Source: Streptomyces sp. NBC_01262 (GTDB taxonomy: Bacteria > Actinomycetota > Actinomycetes > Streptomycetales > Streptomycetaceae). From it: DNA of 64,000 bases. Within the stretch, counting starts at the first letter, position 1; each line of letters starts with the position of its first letter. Position numbers and translations under genes: made by a program. The notes beneath the pieces were generated by a model. The model ran no database searches, was not told the DNA's origin, and was given only the letters and a program-made list of their open reading frames with translations. Below are positions 51,264-60,802 of the stretch, in pieces. The stretch spans positions 5,781,501 through 5,845,500 of the forward strand of contig NZ_CP108462.1 of the NCBI RefSeq assembly GCF_036226365.1, given 5' to 3'.

Positions 51264-51965
51264 TCATCGGACGCCGGCCCGGGCCATGCTCTGCCCCGCC
51301 GCCGCGGACCGCCCCTGCGCGGGCGGTCGCTTCGGCTGTGCCGCGACACCGTTCTGCACGTCCATGACCGCGTGCGCGACGAGGCCGCCCATCGGGTCGT
51401 ACCGGATCAGGTCCCTCAGGCGCGATCGCGACGACCGGCCTTCGTTGCCCGGATAAAGGTGCTTGCCGAGCCCCACGGCATGGGCGAGCGCGGCCAGCGC
51501 CGCGGTCCGCGGGTCCGGCGGTACGCCGGTGCGGATCGCGTTGTCCAGCCGTGACCTGATGTCGCGGCTGACTTCGCTGTCGGTCGCCTGATAGCGAGTG
51601 GTCGGCAGCACCCCGCACATCTGCCCCGCCACGGCATGCACCATGCCGCACCGTTCGAGATGCGCGAGATACGTCTGGCGCAGCCCCAGGCGGGGCCCGC
51701 CGATCCAGTGGACGGCACGCACGGGGCTGCCGCGTCGCCGCAGCAGTTCGAGCGCGGAGTCCAGGGTCGGATCTCCTGTCGGCCGTGGGTGCACCACGGC
51801 GATACGATCCCCATCAGGGGCTATCCGCCCTGCCAGAGCCAGCTCCACTAGCTGTGCCCCGGCAAGGCCTAGGTCGAGCGACTGCGGCTGCGCCGTGGTG
51901 CCCGTGGTCGGGTCCAAGGCGAGAAGCAGTAGCTCCTCCGGAATACTTCTGCGGCTCCTGCCCAT
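51264..51965 (-). CDS. GPP34 (GOLPH3/Vps74-like) family protein, 233 aa
   Basis: The family signature EELLLLALD...G...LDLGLAGAQLVELALAGRI appears in residues about 9-50, with the helical core continuing to about 200. In eukaryotes these bind phosphatidylinositol-4-phosphate; bacterial copies, frequent in streptomycetes, have no established role. The C-terminal 25 residues are basic and low-complexity. No operon partners are evident. Confidence 0.85.
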   Translation of the reverse strand: MGRSRRSIPEELLLLALDPTTGTTAQPQSLDLGLAGAQLVELALAGRIAPDGDRIAVVHPRPTGDPTLDSALELLRRRGSPVRAVHWIGGPRLGLRQTYLAHLERCGMVHAVAGQMCGVLPTTRYQATDSEVSRDIRSRLDNAIRTGVPPDPRTAALAALAHAVGLGKHLYPGNEGRSSRSRLRDLIRYDPMGGLVAHAVMDVQNGVAAQPKRPPAQGRSAAAGQSMARAGVR

Positions 51966-52195
51966 CCATGCCTCCCCGCGTGGATGAAGACAGGGTGACG
52001 CCTCTCACAGCTACCTGTCGAGAGCGCCTTGCCCGTTCGTGCGGGAACCGACTCATATGTCGTTCTCGTCTAGCGCGGGAGCGGCTGCTTACGGCGGGTC
52101 TCTCAGAGGCTTCTCAGCGTGTGGCTGGACACTGGTGTTGGGAGAGCGGGGCGTCGGATGACGACGGCCCCGCATGACGTGTGGAGGAGGTCTGC

Positions 52196-54238
52196 GTGGC
52201 GGGCGAGTCCCCCGGCAGGGCGGAGCAGCAGGAGTCGTCGGGGGAGGCGACCGGGCGCAAGGCGGAGGATCCGAGGCTCGCGGTATTCCGTGAGCCGGAA
52301 GGGGCGGAAGGTTCCTCCGGTGCCGATCGTAACGATTCGGTTGCGGATGACGAGGCCGGTTCGGAGGATTCACCGCAAACGGCTCCCGAGGGCTCCGAGA
52401 AGGAGTCCGGCCCCGAGGGGTCGGCGGATTCCGATCTACGTATTTCCGATGCGCAGGATGACGTAGTGGCGGTGGACGCGGAATCCGCCGAGGATACGGA
52501 GGACTCCGCACCCGAGGATGCTGAACCCGCCGTGGAGCCGGTCGACGAGGCGGCGGACGCGGAGCCGGAAACGGAGCCCGAAGCGGAGGCCGACGCCGAG
52601 AGCGCGGAGGAGCCCGAGGACGAGCCCGAGCCGGCGGTCGAGCCGGAGCCGGCGGTCGAGCCAGAAGCCGAAGCCGAGGAAGAGGCCGAGGAAGAGCCTG
52701 ACGCGGAGTCCGAGCCCGAGCCCGAGCCGGAAACCGAGCCCGAGCCTGAGGACCGGCCTCGTGAGGGCACGCTCGTCCTGGCCGCGCGCAGTGTCGCGGA
52801 GGCACGGTCCAGCGTGGCCGCGCCCGAGGCGAAGCCGCTCGCGGACAAGCCGCCTGCGCGGCCGGTGGGCACCTTCGTGCCTCTCGTGACGGACGACGCG
52901 CCGAGCGAGCCGCCCCGCGAGCGTACGAAGACGATGCCGCTGCCCCCCGAGCCCGGGGAGTCGCTCAAGCTGCTCGCGGAGCTGACCAACACGCCTCCGC
53001 CGCGTGAGACCGCGCTGCGGACCATCGCCCGGCGCTTCAAGATCTGGACGCCCCTGGTCCTCCTCCTCTTGATCATCTTCGGCGCCGTACAGGCGCTGCG
53101 CCCGCTCCCCAGCCCCGAGTTGAAGCTCACGAGCGCGTCTTCCCACACGTTCGACGGCAGCGAGCCCTCCCTGCCCTGGCCCAGCGAGGGCCAGGCCGTC
53201 GTCGAGGTCGAGGGCCTCGGCAGCCTGGGCTCGTCCGGCAAGGAGAAGGCGGTGCCGATCGCCAGCGTCGCCAAGGTGATGACCGCGTACGTCATCCTGC
53301 GCGACCACCCGATCAAGAGCGGCGCCCAGGGCGAGACCATCACCGTCGACCAGAAGGCCGAGGACCAGTACGAGAGCGGGTCCGCCGAGCAGGAGTCGGT
53401 CGTCAAGGTGACGGCGGGGCAGGCGCTCAGCGAGTACGAGGCGCTGGAGGCCGTACTGCTTCCCTCCGCGAACAACGTGGCCCGCCTGCTGGCCCGTTGG
53501 GACGCCGGCTCGGAGACCGCGTTCGTCGCGAAGATGAACGCCGTCGCCAAGGAGCTCGGCATGACCAACACCACGTACACCGACCCCAGTGGCCTGGAGT
53601 CCACCACCGTCAGCACGGCGAAGGACCAGGTCAAGCTGGGCCGGAAGGCGATGGAGATGGACGGCGGGGTCTTCGCCAAGATCGTCAACACCATCAAGTA
53701 CAAGGACAGCAACGGCGACTGGCAGTCGAACTACAACCAGCTCGCCGGCTACAACCACACCGTCGGCATCAAGACCGGGACCAGCACCGCCGCCGGCGGC
53801 AATCTGCTCTTCGCCGCGACCCGCGAGGTCGGCGGCAGCAAGCAGCTGATCATCGGCGCGATGCTCGGCCAGTACAAGTCGCCCATCATCGACACGGTCC
53901 TCGCCCGGAGCAAGGAGCTCATCAAGGCCACCCAGGAGGCCCTGACCTCCGACCTGATCGTGAAGAAGGGCGACGTCCTCGGCTACGTCGACGACGGCCT
54001 CGGCGGCCACACCGCCGTCGTCGCCACCAAGGACGTCACCGCGGTCGGCTGGGGCGGCCTCAAGGTCGGAATCTCCCTGACTCCCGCGAAGACCGGCATC
54101 CCCCACGAGGCGAAGGCCGGAACCACGGTCGGCGAGCTCACGGTCGGCAACGGGGACAGCGAGATCAAGATCCCGGTGGCCCTTGAGAAGGACCTGGTGG
54201 AACCGTCGTTGGGCACGAAGCTCCAGCGCGTCGCGTAA
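52196..54238 (+). CDS. Membrane D-alanyl-D-alanine carboxypeptidase (peptidase S11) with long acidic N-terminal domain, 680 aa
   Basis: This penicillin-binding-protein-type enzyme trims peptidoglycan stem peptides. Its catalytic motifs are SVAK with Ser 357 and Lys 360, a SAN motif near residue 423 and KTG near 526. About 280 residues before a single membrane helix (about 283-305) form a cytoplasmic, very acidic Glu/Pro/Asp-rich domain of EPE-type repeats, unusual in length. GTG 52196 is preferred over GTG 52181 because GGAGGAGG lies directly upstream of it. The C-terminal ~100 residues after the transpeptidase fold are a beta-rich domain. The acidic domain might bind cytoplasmic division proteins. 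Confidence 0.85.
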   Translation: MAGESPGRAEQQESSGEATGRKAEDPRLAVFREPEGAEGSSGADRNDSVADDEAGSEDSPQTAPEGSEKESGPEGSADSDLRISDAQDDVVAVDAESAEDTEDSAPEDAEPAVEPVDEAADAEPETEPEAEADAESAEEPEDEPEPAVEPEPAVEPEAEAEEEAEEEPDAESEPEPEPETEPEPEDRPREGTLVLAARSVAEARSSVAAPEAKPLADKPPARPVGTFVPLVTDDAPSEPPRERTKTMPLPPEPGESLKLLAELTNTPPPRETALRTIARRFKIWTPLVLLLLIIFGAVQALRPLPSPELKLTSASSHTFDGSEPSLPWPSEGQAVVEVEGLGSLGSSGKEKAVPIASVAKVMTAYVILRDHPIKSGAQGETITVDQKAEDQYESGSAEQESVVKVTAGQALSEYEALEAVLLPSANNVARLLARWDAGSETAFVAKMNAVAKELGMTNTTYTDPSGLESTTVSTAKDQVKLGRKAMEMDGGVFAKIVNTIKYKDSNGDWQSNYNQLAGYNHTVGIKTGTSTAAGGNLLFAATREVGGSKQLIIGAMLGQYKSPIIDTVLARSKELIKATQEALTSDLIVKKGDVLGYVDDGLGGHTAVVATKDVTAVGWGGLKVGISLTPAKTGIPHEAKAGTTVGELTVGNGDSEIKIPVALEKDLVEPSLGTKLQRVA

Positions 54239-54315
54239 CCGGGTCGGGGGGCAGGCAGTCCGCCTGCCTGCCCCCACCTACCTGGTCCATCAAGCGCCCG
54301 CGCGCGGGCGGCCGC

Positions 54316-55470
54316 TCAGGCGGAGAGCTCGCGCTCTAGCGGCGTACGGAAGCGCGGGGTCACCCGTACATCCCCCAGCCAGCCGCCGAGCCGGGCGGCC
54401 TCGGCCGCCACCGCGGCGGCGGCCTCCGTGCCGCGGTCGGCGAACAGCCGGTGGGCCACGGTTCCGTCGGCCCGTTGGGCCCAGCCGCCGACGACCTCGC
54501 CGTTCCACCACACCGTGGGGCCGATGTTGCCGGTGCGGTCGAAGAGGCAGGCGCGCAGGGGCCCGGCCTCGGGGAGGTACCAGTCCCGCTGGGCCCAGCC
54601 CATGGGCGTCGGGTCGAGGGCGGGCAGGAGCGCGGCCCAGGGTTCGCCCGCGGGGGTGGGGGAGTCGTCGCCGGGCAGGACGTAGCCGGCGCCCTCGTCG
54701 AGGGGGACCGGCTGCGCGCCGGACGCCGCCAGGGCGCCGCGTACGGCGGTGAGGGTCCAGCCCGTCCACCACTTGAGGTCGGCCTCGGTGCCGGGCCCGT
54801 AGGCGGCCAGCCAGCGGCGTACGAGCTCGGTACGGGCCTCGGCTGCGGGCGGGCCGGGGAGCGGGGTGCCGACGGCCCAGCGGTACTGGCTGCTGGTCCA
54901 GCCGCCGGCGGGGCGCCTGCGCGTGATGCGCCCTTCGGCGGCGAGCACGCGCAGGATGCGGGAGGCGACGTTCTGGGTCGCCTCGTACGGCTTGCCGCGA
55001 GCGACCACGACCTGCGCACGCAGCCGTGGTTCGGCGGCGCCGAGTTCGGCCGCCGTGGCCTCCCCGCGCTGCGCAAGGGCGGCGAGCGCTGCGGCCTCGA
55101 CCTCGGCGAGCCAGGCGGCGTCCCAGCCGCCGCCCTCGGCAAGGTACTTGAGCAGCTTCTTGCGCTCGTCGGCGGCGATGGCCCGGGCCGCCCCGGCGTC
55201 GACGACGGGGGCGGAGGACTCCGCGACGACGAACATCGTCCTGCGCATGGCGAGCAGCCGCACCAGAGAACGGTCCTCGTACAGAGCGCGTTCGGTGTCC
55301 GCCGTACCCGGCGTGCGCAGGCGCGCCGCGACCGACAGGTACACCGTGGCGGGGTCCGTGCCGTGCAGCGCGACCAGCGACTCCGCGACCGCCTCGGCGG
55401 ACGCGGCCCGGTGGCCGGCGGCCAGCCGATGCCGGTCGGCGAGCCGGGCGCGCCGCTCGGCGGGGCCCAT
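54316..55470 (-). CDS. Winged-helix DNA glycosylase-like protein (AlkZ/YcaQ family), 384 aa
   Basis: The HTH_42/AlkZ fold begins with LVALHGTDPATVYLS and runs to the C-terminus. AlkZ members unhook DNA interstrand crosslinks through a conserved QxQ or QxD motif, which I do not clearly see here (LHGTDPA occupies a similar place), so enzymatic activity is uncertain. Its start overlaps the stop of the upstream sigma-factor gene (TGATG), so they are cotranscribed. Confidence 0.8.
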   Translation of the reverse strand: MGPAERRARLADRHRLAAGHRAASAEAVAESLVALHGTDPATVYLSVAARLRTPGTADTERALYEDRSLVRLLAMRRTMFVVAESSAPVVDAGAARAIAADERKKLLKYLAEGGGWDAAWLAEVEAAALAALAQRGEATAAELGAAEPRLRAQVVVARGKPYEATQNVASRILRVLAAEGRITRRRPAGGWTSSQYRWAVGTPLPGPPAAEARTELVRRWLAAYGPGTEADLKWWTGWTLTAVRGALAASGAQPVPLDEGAGYVLPGDDSPTPAGEPWAALLPALDPTPMGWAQRDWYLPEAGPLRACLFDRTGNIGPTVWWNGEVVGGWAQRADGTVAHRLFADRGTEAAAAVAAEAARLGGWLGDVRVTPRFRTPLERELSA

Positions 55471-57020
55471 CAGTCGCGGTCTCGCGGGGGCCGTTGGCAG
55501 TGCTTGGCGGCGTTGCCGTTCCCGTAGCCGTACGCGTAGGCGTTGCCGTGGTGCGGCCGGCAGACCGGGGCGCTCTCGGTCGGCTCCGGCGTCGGGGACG
55601 GCGAGGGCTGTGCCGTCTCGGACGGGTAGGCGGTCGCGGTCGGCTTCGGGGTCTCCTCGGGCGCCGAGGCCGAGGCCGTGGGCTCGGCGGTGGCGGTCGG
55701 TTCGGGGGTCGAGCTCGCGGTGGCCGTAGCCGTAGTCGTAGTCGTAGCCGTCGGTGTGGCCGTTGCCGGAGCCGTGGTGACGACGGAGGAAGGGGACGAA
55801 GAGGAGGCCGACGGCAGCACCGCGAGCGGCGGGACCGAGGTGGCCGTCAGCGCGGCGGGAGCGCCGGTCGGCGTGCTCGATGTGCTCGGGGTGCTTGTCG
55901 TGGTCGCCGTGCTCGACGCACTCACCCCCGGCGCGGGCTGCGCCGACTGCCCGGCCGCCGCCGTCACCGACGGATTGTCGTCGGCGGCCCGTTCCACGAG
56001 CGTCGGCCTGGAACCGCCGGTCGCCATGGCCACGGTGACCGCGATCGCCGCGGCAACCACCGCGATGCCCGCGACCCCGGCGGCCACCGCGGAGCCGCCG
56101 AGCGACCCGCCGGCCGCACCGCCCGCACCGCCCACGCCGCCGCCGACACCGCCTCCCACGCCCCCGGCCTTCCCGGCGCCCGCCACCGCGGCGGCACCGG
56201 CACCGGCGCCCGCCCCCGCTCCGGCCGCCGCCAGGAAGCGCAGCGCGCCGCCGCCGACCAGCACCAGCAGCGCCGGGCCGACCAGCGCCGGCAGCCGGTT
56301 GTTGGCCTGCATCAGCAGCAGCATCCGGGCCCGGCAGTCCTCACAGGTCTCGGTGTGGGCGCGCAGCGCCGCCGCGTGCCGGGGCGAGTCGACGTCCCGT
56401 ACGTGTGCGGGCATCCGGTCCCAGAAGTCGGCGCAGGCCGCGTCTGCGGGCGTTCCCGGCTGCGCGCGCAGGAAGGCCTGCCGCAGGCCTTCGCGGGCCC
56501 GGCTGAGCAGCACGGCCGTGGCGTTGCGGTTGGTGCCGAGTTCACGGCCGACCGCTTCCAGGGGCTGGTCCTCGGCCTCGGCGAGCCACAGGGCGCGGAC
56601 CCACCGTTCGGGGAGCTGCTTGAGGACGTCGCCGAGCAGATCGACGTACGCGACGCGCTGCGCGGGGTCGTTGGCCGCGTCGTCGGCCGTCGTCCGCTGC
56701 TGGCCGATTCCGATGCCGGTACCGGGGTCCTGAGGGATCTCGCGGGCCGCCGCGGCGCCGACGGTCGTGGCGAGGTTCCGCAGGGTCGTGGCCAGGTAGG
56801 CGGGCACGTTGTCGATGCGGTGTCCGCCCGACAGCCGCCGCCAGACGCGGAAGTGGGCCTCGGCGACGAGGTCCTCGGCCTGCCAGGTGTTGCGTGTCAG
56901 GGTGCGGGCGTAGGCGACCAGCCGCGGGTGCTGCTCCGCGTAGACGAGGGCATAGGCGTCGGTGTCCCCGGCCTCGACGGCGGTGGGGGTTATGTCTTCG
57001 AAGCCCTCGGCCTCAGCCAT
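55470..57020 (-). CDS. ECF sigma factor fused to a zinc finger and membrane/extracytoplasmic tail, 516 aa
   Basis: Residues about 12-180 contain sigma-70 regions 2 (TRNTWQAEDLVAEAHFRVW) and 4 (LPERWVRALWLAEAEDQPLEAV). An anti-sigma-type zinc finger HAAALRAHTETCEDC follows at about 215-235, then a Gly/Ala-rich membrane region with one or two helices (about 245-330). A 180-residue Thr/Pro/Ser-rich outer tail ends the chain. This layout fits the known single-chain sigma/anti-sigma-like ECF group. It could be held at the membrane until released by proteolysis. ATG 57020 is favoured; another ATG at 57059 is possible. Confidence 0.85.
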   Translation of the reverse strand: MAEAEGFEDITPTAVEAGDTDAYALVYAEQHPRLVAYARTLTRNTWQAEDLVAEAHFRVWRRLSGGHRIDNVPAYLATTLRNLATTVGAAAAREIPQDPGTGIGIGQQRTTADDAANDPAQRVAYVDLLGDVLKQLPERWVRALWLAEAEDQPLEAVGRELGTNRNATAVLLSRAREGLRQAFLRAQPGTPADAACADFWDRMPAHVRDVDSPRHAAALRAHTETCEDCRARMLLLMQANNRLPALVGPALLVLVGGGALRFLAAAGAGAGAGAGAAAVAGAGKAGGVGGGVGGGVGGAGGAAGGSLGGSAVAAGVAGIAVVAAAIAVTVAMATGGSRPTLVERAADDNPSVTAAAGQSAQPAPGVSASSTATTTSTPSTSSTPTGAPAALTATSVPPLAVLPSASSSSPSSVVTTAPATATPTATTTTTATATASSTPEPTATAEPTASASAPEETPKPTATAYPSETAQPSPSPTPEPTESAPVCRPHHGNAYAYGYGNGNAAKHCQRPPRDRD

Positions 57021-57206
57021 GGTTCGGCAACCCTTCTCGAATTCCGGGCGTCCGGACATTCGGCACTATAAGGCGGCGACACGCCAGTTGAGCTATGCGG
57101 CAGGTCACAATTATTGATGCGTAAGTCGCGTAATGAGGGCGGGCGGTTCCCGGTCTGAGTGGTCGAAGGAGTGCGAGCAGCGCACCGATCACGAAGGGAT
57201 CCAGCC

Positions 57207-57620
57207 ATGCTCACCGACATCGATCACATCGTGCAGGTCCGTCTCTGTGCACCCGGCGCCGGAGACCAGGAGGTCAGCGCCACCCTGCGCTACCACCGTG
57301 AGGACCCGCTGGCCGTGTGCCTGACCTTCCCCGCCTCGGTGTCCCTGGACGGCACGGACGTCACCTGGACCTTCGCCCGCGGCCTCCTCGCCGCCGGGCT
57401 GCGCGCCCCGTCGGGCGACGGCGATGTGCACGTGTGGCCGTACGGGCTGCGCCGCACGATGATCGAGCTGCGGGCGCGCGAGGGCATCGCCCTCATCGAC
57501 CTGGCCGTCGCGGATGTGCGCGCCTTCCTGTCCCGGTCCTACGAGGCCGTGCCCGCCGGCGCGGAGGTCCGGCACATGGACGTGGACGCCGTGCTGGCGG
57601 CGCTGCTGGGGGACGAGTGA
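57207..57620 (+). CDS. SsgA-like sporulation/cell-division protein (SALP), 137 aa
   Basis: This belongs to the SsgA/SsgB family, which localises FtsZ and controls sporulation septation in streptomycetes. The pattern is LRYHREDPLAVCLTF (about residues 24-38), VTWTFARGLLAAGLRAPSGD (about 48-67) and VWPYGLRR. ATG 57207 is chosen because the family starts here and GAAGGGA lies upstream. It is divergent from the sigma-factor gene and coupled to the phosphatase gene by a GTGA overlap. Confidence 0.9.
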   Translation: MLTDIDHIVQVRLCAPGAGDQEVSATLRYHREDPLAVCLTFPASVSLDGTDVTWTFARGLLAAGLRAPSGDGDVHVWPYGLRRTMIELRAREGIALIDLAVADVRAFLSRSYEAVPAGAEVRHMDVDAVLAALLGDE

Positions 57621-58306
57621 CGGGCATGTCCGTCAGAACCGAAGAGGCCCCGGACGTGGCCCCGGACGCCACGACGCTCACCACGGCGCTGACCTGCGCG
57701 GCCGACCCCGGGACCGCCGGCAGCCTGCTGGCGGTCCAGGAGACGCCGTTCGGCACGCGCGTGCTGATCGGCGACGCCCGGGGCCGGGCCGTCGTCCTGC
57801 GGGCCTTCCGTGCCGCCGCCGGCCAGGCGTCGACCCTCGACGACCTGGTCGGCCGGCTCGGCTACGCCCTGCGGCACGCCTCGGCGGACTTCACGGCCCT
57901 GCTGGCCGCGCAGTTCAGCCCGGATCTGACCACCGTCCAGCTCCTCAACCTCGGTCATCCGCCGCCGCTGTTCCTGCACTGCGGGGTCGCCCGCGCCCTG
58001 CGCCCCGCGCGGCGGCTGCCGCCGCTCGGGCTGGGCGACCCGGCCGGTCACGCGTACGCGACCGAGACCGTACGCCTTCCGGCGGGCGCGACCCTGCTCT
58101 TCCTCACCGACGGCGTCGACGAGGCCGGCGCCCGGCTCAGCGGCCGCCGGCTGGGCAGCCCGCAGGACATGGTGCGCGTACTGCGGGGCGGCCTTGCGCA
58201 TGACGTGGCACTGCTCGCCATGCGCAGGGACGACCCCGAGCAGGACGAGCAGGCGGTGCCGCCCTCCGCCCGGCGCTGGCCGACGCTGCGCATGCGGCGT
58301 AGCTGA
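57617..58306 (+). CDS. SpoIIE-like PPM-type serine phosphatase, about 229 aa
   Basis: SpoIIE-type PP2C fold features are VLIGDARGRAV (metal-binding Asp motif), LLNLGHPPPLFLHCG and FLTDGVDEAG. This compact version lacks the GAF/PAS domains and has no anti-sigma kinase region. It would dephosphorylate an anti-sigma antagonist. GTG 57617 overlaps the SsgA-like stop; ATG 57626 is an alternative. Pairing with a sporulation protein suggests a developmental role, but no partner kinase is nearby. Confidence 0.82.
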   Translation: MTGMSVRTEEAPDVAPDATTLTTALTCAADPGTAGSLLAVQETPFGTRVLIGDARGRAVVLRAFRAAAGQASTLDDLVGRLGYALRHASADFTALLAAQFSPDLTTVQLLNLGHPPPLFLHCGVARALRPARRLPPLGLGDPAGHAYATETVRLPAGATLLFLTDGVDEAGARLSGRRLGSPQDMVRVLRGGLAHDVALLAMRRDDPEQDEQAVPPSARRWPTLRMRRS

Positions 58307-58356
58307 GCCGTAGTCGGGGCGTAGACGAGGCGTAGTTGAGGCGTACTTAAGAGGGC

Positions 58357-60540
58357 TCAGACGAAGCGCCGCAGCCGCAGCGAGTTGCCGACCACGAATA
58401 CGGACGAGAAGGCCATCGCGGCCCCCGCGATCATCGGGTTGAGCAGGCCCGCCGCAGCCAGGGGCAGAGCGGCGACGTTGTAGCCGAAGGCCCAGAAGAG
58501 ATTGCCCTTGATGGTGCCGAGGGTCCGCCGCGACAACCGGATCGCGTCGGCCGCCACGCGCAGGTCGCCCCGCACCAGCGTGAGGTCGCCCGCCTCGATG
58601 GCGGCGTCCGTGCCGGTGCCCATCGCCAGGCCCAGGTCGGCCTGGGCGAGAGCCGCCGCGTCGTTGACGCCGTCGCCGACCATGGCGACCGACCGGCCTT
58701 CCGCCTGCAGCCGCCGTACGACCGCGACCTTGTCCTCGGGCATGACCTCGGCGATGACATCCGCCTCCGCGATGCCGACCTCGGCCGCGACCGCGCGTGC
58801 CACCGCGGCGTTGTCGCCGGTCAGCAGCACCGGCCGCAGCCCGAGCCCGCGCAGCATGCGCACCGCCTCGGCGCTGGTCGGCTTCACCGCGTCCGACACG
58901 ACCAGGACGGCACGCGCATGCCCGTCCCAGCCGACGGCGATCGCCGTACGCCCGGTCTCCTGCGCCTCCGCCTTGGCCAGGGCGAGCTTCTCCGGCAGGA
59001 TCTGCGGCTGCCGCCCCACCACCACGGCGTGGCCGTCCACCACACCCTGCACACCCAGGCCCGGCACCGCCGTGAAGTCCTCCGGCACCGGCAGCGGGCC
59101 GCCGCGCTCCTGCGCGGCGCGGGCGACCGCGCGGGCGATCGGGTGCTCGGAGGCGTCCTCCAGGGCCCCGGCGAGCCGCAGCACCTCCGCCTCGTCCTCG
59201 CCCTCGGCGAGGTGGACGGCGGTCAGTGTCATCGCGCCCGCCGTGACCGTCCCCGTCTTGTCGAGGACGATCGTGTCCACCGTGCGGGTGGTCTCCAGTA
59301 CTTCCGGACCCTTGATGAGAATGCCCAGCTGAGCGCCCCGTCCGGTGCCCACCATCAGAGCCGTGGGCGTCGCCAGGCCCAGCGCGCACGGGCACGCGAT
59401 GATCAGCACGGCCACGGCCGCGCTGAAGGCCGCGGCCGTGCCGGCACCCGTCAGCAGCCACACCCCGAGCGTCCCCAGCGCCAGCGCGATCACGGCGGGC
59501 ACGAACACCGCCGAGATCCGGTCCGCGAGCCGCTGCGCCGCCGCCTTGCCGTTCTGCGCGTCCTCGACCAGACGCGCCATGCGCGCAAGCTGCGTATCGG
59601 AGCCGACCCGGGTCGCCTCGACGACGATCCGCCCGCCCGCGTTGACCGTGGCGCCCGCCACCGCGTCGCCCGGCCCGACCTCGACCGGCACGGACTCGCC
59701 GGTCAGCATCGCCGCGTCGACCGCCGAGGAGCCCTCCCGTACGACACCGTCCGTGGCGATCTTCTCGCCCGGCCGCACGACGAACAGATCGCCCACCGCC
59801 AGCTCGCCGACCGGGACGCGCACCTCGCGTCCCTCGCGCAGCACCGCCACGTCCTTGGCGCCCAGCTCCAGCAGCGCGCGCAGCGCCGCCCCCGCCCGCC
59901 GCTTGCTGCGGGCCTCGAAGTAGCGCCCGGCGAGGATGAACGAGGTGACGCCCGCGGCGACCTCGAAGTACAGATTGGACCCGGCGTCACCGCGAGCGAC
60001 GGTCAGCTCGAAGGGGTGCTTCATGCCGGGCATGCCGGCGTCGCCGAAGTACAGCGCCCAGACCGACCAGCCGAAGGCGGCCAGCGTGCCCACCGAGATG
60101 AGCGTGTCCATGGTGGCCGTGCCGTGCCGCAGGTTGGTCCAGGTGGCCTTGTGGAACGGCCAGGCGGCGTAGGTGACGACCGGCGTGGCCAGGATCAGCG
60201 AGAGCCACTGCCAGCCGCGCATCTGCAGGGCGGGGACCATGGCCATCGCGATCACGGGTATCGCGCACACGACGGCGGTCAGCAGCCGCTGCTCCAGCGG
60301 CAGCAGGTCCTCCTCGGCAGGCCTCGGAGCCGGGAGCGCCGCCGTGTAGCCGGTCGCCTCGACGGTCGCGATCAGATCACCGACGGCGACCGGGCCCTCG
60401 TAGGAGACCCTGGCCTTCTCGGTGGCGTAGTTGACCGTGGCGGAGACGCCGTCCATCCGGTTGAGCTTCTTCTCGACGCGGGCCGCGCAGGAGGCGCAGG
60501 TCATCCCGCCGATATTCAGCTCGACGTCCGTGGAACTCAT
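58357..60540 (-). CDS. copA: Copper-exporting P1B-type ATPase, 727 aa
   Basis: This is a heavy-metal transporting ATPase. Its N-terminal HMA domain has GGMTCASCAARV (metal-binding CxxC, residues about 12-23). Membrane helices follow, with the ion-binding motif IACPCALGLATP. The phosphorylation site is DKTGT, the nucleotide-domain motif is SEHPIARAV and the hinge is GDGVND. CPC and the upstream CopZ/CsoR-type operator argue for Cu(I). It overlaps the chaperone gene by four bases. Confidence 0.95.
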   Translation of the reverse strand: MSSTDVELNIGGMTCASCAARVEKKLNRMDGVSATVNYATEKARVSYEGPVAVGDLIATVEATGYTAALPAPRPAEEDLLPLEQRLLTAVVCAIPVIAMAMVPALQMRGWQWLSLILATPVVTYAAWPFHKATWTNLRHGTATMDTLISVGTLAAFGWSVWALYFGDAGMPGMKHPFELTVARGDAGSNLYFEVAAGVTSFILAGRYFEARSKRRAGAALRALLELGAKDVAVLREGREVRVPVGELAVGDLFVVRPGEKIATDGVVREGSSAVDAAMLTGESVPVEVGPGDAVAGATVNAGGRIVVEATRVGSDTQLARMARLVEDAQNGKAAAQRLADRISAVFVPAVIALALGTLGVWLLTGAGTAAAFSAAVAVLIIACPCALGLATPTALMVGTGRGAQLGILIKGPEVLETTRTVDTIVLDKTGTVTAGAMTLTAVHLAEGEDEAEVLRLAGALEDASEHPIARAVARAAQERGGPLPVPEDFTAVPGLGVQGVVDGHAVVVGRQPQILPEKLALAKAEAQETGRTAIAVGWDGHARAVLVVSDAVKPTSAEAVRMLRGLGLRPVLLTGDNAAVARAVAAEVGIAEADVIAEVMPEDKVAVVRRLQAEGRSVAMVGDGVNDAAALAQADLGLAMGTGTDAAIEAGDLTLVRGDLRVAADAIRLSRRTLGTIKGNLFWAFGYNVAALPLAAAGLLNPMIAGAAMAFSSVFVVGNSLRLRRFV

Positions 60541-60752
60541 GAGGCGGTCCGTCCGACCAACTCATAACCGGCCTCGTCGACGGCGGCCCGGACCGCCTCG
60601 TCGTCCAGCGGCCCTTCGGCGGCGACGGTCAGCAGACCGCTTTTCGCGTCCGCCTTGATGTCGGTCACGCCGGGCAGCGCCGAGACCTCTTTGGTGACGG
60701 CGGACTCGCAGTGGCCGCAGCTCATGCCGGTGACGGTGTAGGTGACGGTCAT
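60537..60752 (-). CDS. copZ: Copper chaperone (HMA domain), 71 aa
   Basis: This is a single ferredoxin-like HMA fold with the metal-binding GMSCGHC motif (about residues 9-15). CopZ carries Cu(I) to CopA. It is the first gene of the operon, directly behind the CsoR-type operator. Confidence 0.92.
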   Translation of the reverse strand: MTVTYTVTGMSCGHCESAVTKEVSALPGVTDIKADAKSGLLTVAAEGPLDDEAVRAAVDEAGYELVGRTAS

Positions 60753-60783
60753 GCTGGGCGCTCCTTGCGTGCGGTTCGATCCC

Positions 60784-60802
60784 TATAGTGTTCAACACTA
60801 TA
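60784..60802. promoter_or_regulatory. 19-bp palindrome in the copZA promoter
   Basis: TATAGTGTTCAACACTATA has 9-bp perfect arms around one base. On the minus strand it also carries TATAGT, a likely -10 box for copZ. Confidence 0.65.
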
